DNA of 5,047 nucleotides from Bacteriovorax stolpii (GTDB lineage Bacteria > Bdellovibrionota > Bacteriovoracia > Bacteriovoracales > Bacteriovoracaceae), in NCBI GenBank assembly GCA_945862475.1, contig CAMAYW010000216.1:1-5047 (forward strand), written 5' to 3'. The first letter of the stretch is position 1. The number at the start of each line of letters is the position of its first letter. Of the stretch, positions 1 to 5,047 are shown piece by piece. The notes under the pieces are model-generated. The model was not told where the DNA came from. It was given only the letters and a program-made list of their open reading frames with translations, and did not search any database. Position numbers and translations under genes: made by a program.

Positions 1-1
1 G

Positions 2-907
2 TTTGAATCTCTTCCCCTAGAGTTATTTGAGGATCATAAAATAGTCAGCACGGTAAGAATTTTACCGCAATCATCTCAACGCTCTAGCTTGATCGATTAT
101 ACTTGTGCACCTTACTTTGTTGAAATTGAAGGAATTAAAAATGATTATCTTTCAGTCGGCTGCAAGATTCAAAGAACAGGAAAATTCGGAGATGAAAAAC
201 CTTACCTTGAAGTCCTTCTAACATCAGCTTCCTACCGACTAAAAGATCAGTCTGAACCCCCTTATCTCATCGTTTTCCATGAGACGGGTGAATCAAAAAT
301 ATCGCTAGTAGATTATTTGGGAAATGAGGAAGTTATTACTATCAGAGCAAAGCTACCTAAAAAATTACCTAGGTTAAGATTGGCCGCAGGATTTGGCCCT
401 TATACCCTAGATAATTCGGAAAAGTTTGGAAATGCTAAAAGTGAGATCGCCCCGACAGTCATGCTTTATGGAAACTTTTCATTAAATGATTCCTCATCAT
501 TAAGATTTTTTGATTCTTATTCAAAAAATATGGCCACCTTTCATAACTGGGGAGTCTATTTTGCGTGGGACTTGGCCGAATTTTGTGATCAAAGATGTCT
601 ACTAACATCCCTAATTGGTGCACAGGGTGTAGATTATCAATATAACTCTAATTTTAAATCCACATCAGAAAAAATATTTCCCCAGGGATTTGAATTCGTC
701 TACAAACACCCATTTGGAAATTTGAACTATAAATTTTCCTATGGAATGTTTGCCAGCTTTTCTGGATTATATGATTATCAAAATATTTGGGTTCGCTACG
801 GAAAAAACTACTTTTGGGAACTCAATTATATAGAATGGCAACGTGATAAGAAACAAGCCTCTATGTTTGGTTTATCCATAGGTTTTCCATTGGCATCTTT
901 TTTTTAA
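2..907 (+). CDS. Putative outer-membrane beta-barrel protein, 5' end outside the window
   Basis: The reading frame is open from the first bases to the TAA at 905-907, giving about 301 visible residues. It runs unbroken through the TTG at 89, so that codon is probably internal. The N-terminal visible part looks like a beta-rich globular domain with two cysteines (codons at 104 and 161) that could form a disulfide. From about codon 365 the protein changes to short alternating polar/hydrophobic segments rich in Tyr, Trp, Phe and Gly, beginning with RLRLAAGFGPY and ending SIGFPLASFF. A C-terminal Phe after an amphipathic strand is the usual signature of barrels inserted by the BAM machinery. A second cysteine pair (584 and 596) may lie in one loop. 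The gene ends in an 8-T run (898-905), a spot prone to slippage or sequencing error. Outer-membrane location is inference; no specific family or substrate is recognised. Confidence 0.8.
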   Translation, partial: FESLPLELFEDHKIVSTVRILPQSSQRSSLIDYTCAPYFVEIEGIKNDYLSVGCKIQRTGKFGDEKPYLEVLLTSASYRLKDQSEPPYLIVFHETGESKISLVDYLGNEEVITIRAKLPKKLPRLRLAAGFGPYTLDNSEKFGNAKSEIAPTVMLYGNFSLNDSSSLRFFDSYSKNMATFHNWGVYFAWDLAEFCDQRCLLTSLIGAQGVDYQYNSNFKSTSEKIFPQGFEFVYKHPFGNLNYKFSYGMFASFSGLYDYQNIWVRYGKNYFWELNYIEWQRDKKQASMFGLSIGFPLASFF

Positions 908-931
908 ATCAATAATAGAATTAATCTAGCT

Positions 932-1876
932 CTATGCCTTAGAAGTTTCTGTTGTTTGTCCCTGTAATTGGATAACTTCCACTTTCATCTTTGGATTAGG
1001 GTGCAAAATGTCCATCACCTCATTTACCGCCATGGCAGCTTGCCTTCCTGGATCTTGCTCACGATTAAGGAGTCTGCGGGTTTTATTTCCACTAGCTATT
1101 TCGCAAACGTCACGCACGTAACCATAAGTCACACCCTGTACTTTTGAGATAATGAGCCTAGACATGAATATATAAAGGACTGCCCCTACAACCGAGGGAA
1201 TGAAAACAATCATATCGTAAACATTTCTTTGTGAAGCCAAGAAAGTAGACATACCCTTAGGAGCTTTCAATATTTGCATCGCCGAATAGATGATTGAATC
1301 CTGAAGTTGATCTACAAATAAATATAGAGAACCGATAGCAATCGTCATGAGAATTAGGATTAGACAAAAGAATTGAAAGTAAAAAACGTAATCCATCACT
1401 GGTTTTTTGACTAATAGGAGTTCCTGAGGAACTGAAACCTCTCTCCCATTTTTTTGAGCATCAAAATAGCGAGCGATAAAGTTACCAAGTTTAATAAGTA
1501 ATTTACTTTTTTCTAATCCAACAATTCTAATTCTCTCATCTTTAGCGAGTACTAGCTCTCTACAAATATCTGAGAGTTCATTAAATGGTCTCAAAATCAC
1601 ATAAGATAAAAAGAGTCCTATAAAGAAAACCCCAATGAAAAATAAAAAGGTATGAGGAAGATATTCAGCTTGGGATTGAAGAAGAAAATCTGTAAATACG
1701 TCTATGTTTTCTTCGCTCAAAGGAAATCCGTTAGCGAGAAAGTAGGAAAAGTTTAGAGAAAGGAGCAGCCAGGTGGAATAGATAACGATTACAAGCATAA
1801 TAAAAGGAACTAGCGTTACAAGGAGGGCAGTCTTAATGGCGAACCTTGAGTCCTGTGATGAAAAAAGATCTTTCAT
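932..1876 (-). CDS. Four-helix inner-membrane protein with two HAMP-like linkers
   Basis: This 314-residue protein has four strongly hydrophobic segments at about residues 13-40, 76-96, 163-188 and 221-243. The order is helix, short periplasmic loop, helix, cytoplasmic linker, then the same again. The stretches after helix 2 (about 96-139, starting RPFNELSDICREL) and helix 4 (about 244-291, containing RDVCEIASGNKTRR) resemble HAMP signal-relay domains, including a final QAAMAVNEVMDIL like the second HAMP helix. Both carry an Asp-Ile/Val-Cys at the equivalent place, suggesting an internal duplication. No kinase, GGDEF, methyl-accepting or other output domain follows; the last 20 or so residues are a polar tail. 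The ATG at 1876 is preferred over the GTG at 1894 because AAAGGAA stands 5 bases before it. It converges on the barrel gene with a 24-base gap. A role in sensing or signal relay is inferred; the partner is unknown. Confidence 0.88.
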   Translation of the reverse strand: MKDLFSSQDSRFAIKTALLVTLVPFIMLVIVIYSTWLLLSLNFSYFLANGFPLSEENIDVFTDFLLQSQAEYLPHTFLFFIGVFFIGLFLSYVILRPFNELSDICRELVLAKDERIRIVGLEKSKLLIKLGNFIARYFDAQKNGREVSVPQELLLVKKPVMDYVFYFQFFCLILILMTIAIGSLYLFVDQLQDSIIYSAMQILKAPKGMSTFLASQRNVYDMIVFIPSVVGAVLYIFMSRLIISKVQGVTYGYVRDVCEIASGNKTRRLLNREQDPGRQAAMAVNEVMDILHPNPKMKVEVIQLQGQTTETSKA

Positions 1877-1880
1877 ATAC

Positions 1881-1887
1881 TTCCTTT
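1881..1887 (-). promoter_or_regulatory. Ribosome binding site deciding the start of the HAMP-like gene
   Basis: Read on the minus strand, AAAGGAAGTAT stands directly before the ATG at 1876, so the purine core is about 5 bases from that start. The alternative GTG at 1894 lies upstream of this site and has no purine-rich tract at a suitable distance, so translation most likely begins at 1876, giving 314 rather than 320 residues. Confidence 0.7.
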
Positions 1888-1906
1888 GAATCACAACGAT
1901 CTAACT

Positions 1907-1936
1907 ATTTTAAACCCAATACGAAACAAGATTCAG
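1907..1936 (-). promoter_or_regulatory. Weak candidate sigma-70-type promoter for the HAMP-like gene
   Basis: On the minus strand a -10-like TAAAAT (1907-1912, 5 of 6 matches) lies 18 bases from a poor -35-like CTGAAT (1931-1936, 3 of 6). Transcription would begin near 1900 and leave a leader of about 24 bases, enough to include the ribosome binding site. The position is sensible, but such matches are frequent in AT-rich DNA. Confidence 0.25.
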
Positions 1937-1978
1937 GTTTTATAAAAAATTGAGTCCAATTGGTCTAAATGCTTAAAG

Positions 1979-2009
1979 TTAGGTTTGAAATAAAATTCAT
2001 TTAAACTAA
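1979..2009. repeat. AT-rich imperfect inverted repeat upstream of the metallophosphoesterase gene
   Basis: The left arm (1979-1991, TTAGGTTTGAAAT) pairs with the right arm (1999-2009, ATTTAAACTAA) as an 11-bp stem if two single G bases on the left bulge out; the loop is 7 bases. Only one pair is G-C, so it would be a weak RNA hairpin and has no following T run, which argues against a terminator. It lies just before the purine-rich site of the 45-codon ORF, so it could be an operator or a chance product of AT-rich sequence. Confidence 0.25.
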
Positions 2010-2024
2010 TAGGAACTTGAAAAT

Positions 2025-2162
2025 ATGGCGCATTTCTTGTGGAAGAGATTTTTAATTGGCACCCCTACACTTAATATTATTAGGCATTTACTCATCACGT
2101 CTAGCCACAATATACCAAAAAACAGTATTTTAGCTCAAACATTAATTTTTCAGATGGTCTAA
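2025..2162 (+). CDS. Possible 45-residue leader ORF ahead of the metallophosphoesterase gene
   Basis: An ATG at 2025 opens a 45-codon frame that closes with TAA at 2160-2162, leaving two bases before the ATG of the next gene. AGGAA (2011-2015) sits 9 bases before the start, a usable Shine-Dalgarno sequence. The preceding in-frame stop is at 2010-2012, so this ATG is the first possible start. The peptide begins MAHFLWKRFLIG and matches no family I recognise; it is not a clear signal peptide or transmembrane helix. Its job, if real, would be translational coupling, since the downstream gene has no strong binding site of its own. Against this, an open frame of this length can arise by chance, and no coding bias is evident. 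Confidence 0.25.
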   Translation: MAHFLWKRFLIGTPTLNIIRHLLITSSHNIPKNSILAQTLIFQMV

Positions 2163-2164
2163 AT

Positions 2165-3706
2165 ATGAATCGAATCTTATTAGCACTTTTGTTTTCTGTT
2201 TTAACTCATGAGGCACTTGCCGTGAGGATTCAAATTCTTCACACCAATGACCTTCATTCTTTTTTTGAAGGAAGTCGAACAGGTAGAGGTGGATATGCTC
2301 GTCTCAAAACAATCGTTAATGAGTTAAAAAAAGAAGCTCTCGCTCAAGAAATGCCGACACTGTTTCTTGATGGTGGGGATTTTGGTGAAGGAACCTCTTT
2401 TTACATGGCCGATGAGGGGGCAGACTCACTAAGAATGCTAGATGAATTAGGAATAGATGCTGCTGTTCTTGGAAATCACGATTATATGCAAGGAGGAAAG
2501 GGTCTTGCACGTCAAATAGAAAAAGCTCAACTAAAGGCAAAAATTCTATCAGCGAACCTAAGTGGTGAATGGGCGATGGGACTCAAGGGTAAAATCCCAT
2601 CGATGGCGTTTTTTAAAAAATCTGGCATAAGAATTGGCGTATTTGGTCTCTCCACTGCAGAACCTCATTTCCAATACCCTATTCTTAATCCTGGCGTGAT
2701 TTTTGCTCCTTATCTCGCAGTCCCGCCTATGGAACTTTATTCGAAAATGAAGAAAGTCGATTTTCTCATTGCCCTTACCCACATCGGTTTTCCGATGGAT
2801 AAATTCATTGTGAAAAATTCAAAAGAGATTGATCTCGTCGTTGGTGGACACACTCATGATCGATTGGAAAAACCCTTCATGCATAAGAACGCTCATGGAA
2901 AAGAAATACCAATTCTTCAAGCTGGTTCAAATGCTATGGGTGTAGGTCAACTCATTATTGAGTTTGATCCCAAAACAAAAAAACATCAATTTGTAAGCTA
3001 CAAAATTCATAATGCTGGTATTGAGGTTCCTTACGATCCAGATCTTCTGTTAAAAATTGAAGAAGCGAAAATTCACAGAGAAGAATATTTTAAAAGGGAC
3101 ATGGAAGAAGTTATTGGTGAGAGTAACTTTCCGTTAAATGGTGGTTCAGGCCACACGAAAATTACTTGTTGGGGGACTCATCTTGCCAACATGACAAGAG
3201 AAATTACAAAGGCCAATATTGGGCTCCATATCGCTAATTTTGAGGGAGAGCTCATTCCCGCAGGACCGATTAGATATCTCGACATGGTTGATAATTTCCC
3301 GCATTTTAGAAATTTTGGTGACGGTGGTTGGGATATTGTCGTGGTAAAACTCAATGGTTTTTTACTCTATTCAATGTTCGAGGCTTTAGGAAGAATCGAT
3401 GGTCATTTAGGTATGCATTTTGCTGGTGTTAATATGCCGGCCGGTCTCACTAAAAAGGGTCATGTCTATCGAATTGGAGGGAATAAAATCAATTTACTAA
3501 AGTCTTATACCATGGCGTTCCCATCTGAAGTGATTTTTGCAATCGAGAAAGTTCTCCCTTGGCTTAAAGGTGTCCTCTACCACGGCAGAGTCTATACTGG
3601 ACTTCGATACTGGACTGAATTAGAAAAATACATCAAAACTCATAGCCCAATGAAGTGCATCGACGGAGAATTGAAAGAAATTGATGTGATTGAACTAAAA
3701 AAATGA
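2165..3706 (+). CDS. Exported metallophosphoesterase of the 5'-nucleotidase/UshA type
   Basis: The 513-residue product starts with a Sec signal peptide (hydrophobic 4-13, cleavage likely after ALA at 17-19), so it acts in the periplasm or outside the cell. The catalytic domain (about 20-280) has all the expected two-metal motifs: TNDLH (Asp29, His31), GGD (Asp72), GNHD (Asn104, His105), THIG (His206) and GGHTH (His229, His231). The family hydrolyses phosphate esters, typically nucleotides, UDP-sugars or cyclic nucleotides. Residues of about 310-500 follow the length and layout of the 5'-nucleotidase C-terminal domain but are divergent: the usual N-x-GG-x-R segment reads NFEGEL (358-363) and the GGDG-aromatic loop is not found. 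The substrate is therefore uncertain. There is no cysteine at the cleavage site, so it is not a lipoprotein. The gene lacks a good Shine-Dalgarno sequence; the signal peptide supports this ATG. It converges on the protease gene with an 11-base gap. Confidence 0.93.
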   Translation: MNRILLALLFSVLTHEALAVRIQILHTNDLHSFFEGSRTGRGGYARLKTIVNELKKEALAQEMPTLFLDGGDFGEGTSFYMADEGADSLRMLDELGIDAAVLGNHDYMQGGKGLARQIEKAQLKAKILSANLSGEWAMGLKGKIPSMAFFKKSGIRIGVFGLSTAEPHFQYPILNPGVIFAPYLAVPPMELYSKMKKVDFLIALTHIGFPMDKFIVKNSKEIDLVVGGHTHDRLEKPFMHKNAHGKEIPILQAGSNAMGVGQLIIEFDPKTKKHQFVSYKIHNAGIEVPYDPDLLLKIEEAKIHREEYFKRDMEEVIGESNFPLNGGSGHTKITCWGTHLANMTREITKANIGLHIANFEGELIPAGPIRYLDMVDNFPHFRNFGDGGWDIVVVKLNGFLLYSMFEALGRIDGHLGMHFAGVNMPAGLTKKGHVYRIGGNKINLLKSYTMAFPSEVIFAIEKVLPWLKGVLYHGRVYTGLRYWTELEKYIKTHSPMKCIDGELKEIDVIELKK

Positions 3707-3717
3707 AAGGAATGTTA

Positions 3718-4803
3718 TTAATTTTCTTTAGGAAACTTCCTCAATCTCTTACATAAATTTGCCCACTCTGGAATTTCAGAAGAGATGAGTGATTTCTTAT
3801 ATTGAGATAATTCCTTAGCGCATGTGAGACCTAGGCCACTGTGAGTAATAGAACCAGGAGTGACCGAACTAGAGATAATCAAATCAGAAAACTTAATCTG
3901 TAAATAAAGTGATGACTCCAATAATTCTGGAAACAGTTCGCCACTTGTGCGAATAAGTCTTAGAAGATCAAATCCCCAATCCTCATTCTTTCCACCAGTG
4001 TAGAAAATTTCTGACATCAACATCTTTAAGTCATCATCAGTTCGAAGTATGAGTTCATTAAAAAACTTTGATAAGAAAAATAAATCTAAGTAGTCATTTG
4101 ATTTTAGAAGGGAAGCTCCCATCTCAGGGTACTCCCTGTTACCAGGAAAACGTGGATAGACATCAACATAGGTTTTAGCCGTTTTGAGTAATGATTGTCC
4201 CGTTAAAATATGTTCTCTTAAGGGTGTTCTATGGTTAAATCCATTCACATCAAAAGCAGATCCTAAAATTAAATGAGCTTGATCTCCAATCATAAAAAGA
4301 GTTTCAAGGTACGACATTCGGCAAGCATCAAAAATTAATAAATCTATTTTCTTTGAGGGAAGATAGTCATTACCTCTCATCAGTGCTGTTCTTAAATTTT
4401 TAAGCGACATGTAGGTGCTTGACGTACGATCCTCAATCACCCCACTCCAGTTTGATCCGTGACTCGCAATGATCAATACAAATTCATCAGCAGGGAAAGA
4501 CTTGGCACCAAAACGAATAAAATCTGTCAACGTGTCGGGATGAGCAGAATCTCTTTCACCTATTTTCTCAATCAATTTGAAGTTAATAAAACGTTCAGAG
4601 TGTTTATTCCCTGGATAATCGTACTCCAAAAAAAGATTCAATTTAGATCCATCAGCGAGAGATTTAAACTGATTCAAATAAGGGATGCTAAATTGATAAA
4701 GATCGTTATCTACGGCCCAATAGATCATCACAGTGGTGGTCTTTGCAAATGAAGCAAACGAATTGAGTGAGAGGATTAAAAAGACTAAATACTTAAACCA
4801 CAT
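3718..4803 (-). CDS. Secreted clostripain-family (C11) cysteine protease
   Basis: The 361-residue product has a Sec signal peptide (hydrophobic 5-14, cleavage likely after SFA at 18-20), so it is exported. Just after it, MIYWAVDNDLYQF (26-38) matches the early ADNDL motif of C11 peptidases. The catalytic pair is visible: His115 in IIASHGSNW and Cys161 in LLIFDACRM. Their 46-residue spacing equals that of the dyad I recall for the structurally known PmC11 (His133, Cys179). Asp159, two before the cysteine, matches the PmC11 residue linked to preference for Arg or Lys at the cleavage site. Basic residues between the dyad (Arg126, Lys135) could be self-cleavage points, as in clostripain and PmC11, but this is inference. 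Cys328 and Cys351 could form a disulfide. There is no Shine-Dalgarno sequence; a promoter-like pair ends six bases before the ATG, suggesting a leaderless message. Likely role: degrading external or prey protein. Confidence 0.93.
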   Translation of the reverse strand: MWFKYLVFLILSLNSFASFAKTTTVMIYWAVDNDLYQFSIPYLNQFKSLADGSKLNLFLEYDYPGNKHSERFINFKLIEKIGERDSAHPDTLTDFIRFGAKSFPADEFVLIIASHGSNWSGVIEDRTSSTYMSLKNLRTALMRGNDYLPSKKIDLLIFDACRMSYLETLFMIGDQAHLILGSAFDVNGFNHRTPLREHILTGQSLLKTAKTYVDVYPRFPGNREYPEMGASLLKSNDYLDLFFLSKFFNELILRTDDDLKMLMSEIFYTGGKNEDWGFDLLRLIRTSGELFPELLESSLYLQIKFSDLIISSSVTPGSITHSGLGLTCAKELSQYKKSLISSEIPEWANLCKRLRKFPKEN

Positions 4804-4809
4804 GAATTA

Positions 4810-4839
4810 ATTAAACAAAATCAGGGACCCAATTGACAA
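4810..4839 (-). promoter_or_regulatory. Candidate sigma-70-type promoter for the C11 protease, probably leaderless
   Basis: On the minus strand TTGTCA (4834-4839, 5 of 6) is followed after 18 bases by TTTAAT (4810-4815, 5 of 6). Only six bases separate the -10 from the ATG at 4803, so transcription would start at or next to the start codon. That agrees with the absence of a Shine-Dalgarno sequence. The -35 overlaps a plus-strand TTGACA. Confidence 0.5.
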
Positions 4840-4862
4840 GTTTTGGGAGGAGGAAATGCTAT
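4833..4862 (+). promoter_or_regulatory. Possible plus-strand promoter with consensus -35 and poor -10
   Basis: TTGACA (4833-4838) is a perfect -35 hexamer, but at 18 bases the best -10 is TGCTAT (4857-4862), matching only 3 of 6 and missing the key second-position A. If used, transcription would begin near 4869, inside the 21-codon ORF and past its Shine-Dalgarno sequence, so this promoter and translation of that ORF exclude each other. The TTGACA may instead exist only because it overlaps the minus-strand -35. Confidence 0.25.
4845..4853 (+). promoter_or_regulatory. Strong Shine-Dalgarno-like purine tract
   Basis: GGGAGGAGG is the closest match to the anti-Shine-Dalgarno sequence in the window. 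Its GGAGG (4846-4850) is 5 bases before the ATG at 4856, and its AGGAGG (4848-4853) is 7 bases before a second ATG at 4861 that is followed at once by TAG. It lies 70 bases upstream of the real gene start at 4924, too far to serve it directly. Confidence 0.4.
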
Positions 4863-4921
4863 GTAGGCAGTGTGGCAAATTAATTAAGTATATTTTGCAA
4901 TATTTGAGAGCTAATCTTTAA
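4856..4921 (+). CDS. Possible 21-residue leader ORF ahead of the right-edge exported gene
   Basis: The ATG at 4856 follows GGGAGGAGG at good spacing and opens a 21-codon frame ending in TAA at 4919-4921, two bases before the ATG at 4924. The peptide begins MLCRQCGKLI; the CxxCGK resembles the first half of a small zinc ribbon, but no second CxxC follows, so it would not fold as one. The rest is hydrophobic and basic. Since the following gene has no usable Shine-Dalgarno sequence, the arrangement fits translational coupling by a short leader. A frame this short is often open by chance, and a promoter placed upstream of 4845 would be needed. The only other match seen for the region would start the transcript inside the ORF. 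Confidence 0.35.
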   Translation: MLCRQCGKLIKYILQYLRANL

Positions 4922-4923
4922 AT

Positions 4924-5047
4924 ATGAAATTAGTAACTTACCTTGGAATCATATTCACTTTCGTATTCTCAAATATTTCACACTCTTATCCTCGTCAGGG
5001 GGATTACGTAAGGTTTGAGGCCAATTACAAAGACTCAAAGGTCCAAT
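4924..5047 (+). CDS. Exported protein of unknown function, 3' end outside the window
   Basis: The first 41 codons of a gene are visible from ATG at 4924. Residues 1-21 form a Sec signal peptide: Lys2, a hydrophobic core at about 3-15 (LVTYLGIIFTFVF), then SNISHS with likely cleavage after Ser21. The mature part starts YPRQGDYVRFEANYKDS, which is polar with no recognisable motif. There is no cysteine at the cleavage site, so it is probably not a lipoprotein. No Shine-Dalgarno sequence stands at a usable distance (GAGAG at 4906-4910 is 13 bases away). The start context TAAATATG is identical to that of the metallophosphoesterase gene. It is divergent from the C11 protease gene and may share its control region. 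Function cannot be told from the part visible. Confidence 0.8.
   Translation, partial: MKLVTYLGIIFTFVFSNISHSYPRQGDYVRFEANYKDSKVQ

Noticed and set aside
89..91. TTG as the start codon of the first gene
   Set aside because: The same frame stays open upstream to the window edge, there is no Shine-Dalgarno sequence before the TTG, and the residues on both sides read like continuous coding sequence with no signal peptide at this point.
898..931. T run after the first gene as an intrinsic terminator
   Set aside because: No stable GC-containing stem precedes the 8-T run, and most of it is inside the coding sequence as Phe codons.
1892..1894. GTG as the start codon of the HAMP-like gene
   Set aside because: The ATG 18 bases further in has a well-placed AAAGGAA; the GTG has none and would add six residues of no evident value.
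1956..1963. Perfect 8-bp palindrome CCAATTGG, and a 10-bp direct repeat TGGTCTAAAT (1961-1970 and 2155-2164)
   Set aside because: Both are short enough to be expected by chance in AT-rich sequence, and neither is placed symmetrically with respect to a convincing promoter.
2057..2072. TGGCAC as the -24 element of a sigma-54 promoter
   Set aside because: The bases at the required -12 position read CACTT rather than TTGC, so only half the element is present.
2316..2782. Two 74-codon minus-strand frames inside the metallophosphoesterase gene
   Set aside because: They are antisense to conserved catalytic-domain coding sequence, have no family resemblance and are shadows of the real gene.
4459..4752. 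97-codon plus-strand frame inside the protease gene
   Set aside because: It lies antisense to the signal peptide and His-containing region of a clear C11 protease and resembles no protein.

Overview
The window is AT-rich bacterial DNA, densely packed and strongly biased toward exported proteins. Every gene visible here encodes something secreted, periplasmic, outer-membrane or inner-membrane. A clostripain-type (C11) protease, a 5'-nucleotidase-like phosphoesterase and a beta-barrel-like outer-membrane protein in an AT-rich genome would suit a Gram-negative predator or scavenger such as the Bacteriovorax/Halobacteriovorax branch of Bdellovibrionota. That placement is inference from gene style; no rRNA or marker gene is present to prove it.

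Layout, left to right. (1) The 3' part of a plus-strand gene for a putative outer-membrane beta-barrel protein; it runs in from the left edge and ends at 907. (2) A convergent minus-strand gene (932-1876) for a four-helix membrane protein with two HAMP-like linkers and no recognisable output domain. (3) A 288-base intergenic stretch with a weak minus-strand promoter, an AT-rich inverted repeat and a possible 45-codon ORF. (4) A plus-strand gene (2165-3706) for an exported metallophosphoesterase of the 5'-nucleotidase/UshA type. (5) A convergent minus-strand gene (3718-4803) for a secreted C11 cysteine protease. (6) A short divergent intergenic region with overlapping promoter-like elements and a possible 21-codon ORF behind a strong Shine-Dalgarno sequence. 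(7) The first 41 codons of a plus-strand gene for another exported protein, cut by the right edge.

The complete genes alternate strand, so there is no obvious multi-gene operon. The two 3'-to-3' junctions are only 24 and 11 bases, and neither has a GC-rich hairpin terminator. No RNA gene, insertion sequence, CRISPR array or recognisable defence system is visible.

The most unusual pattern is that both plus-strand exported genes (2165 and 4924) lack a good Shine-Dalgarno sequence and begin in the same context, TAAATATG. In each case the TAA ends a short upstream ORF with its own ribosome-binding-like site. This suggests translational coupling to leader peptides, but chance is a live alternative in AT-rich DNA.
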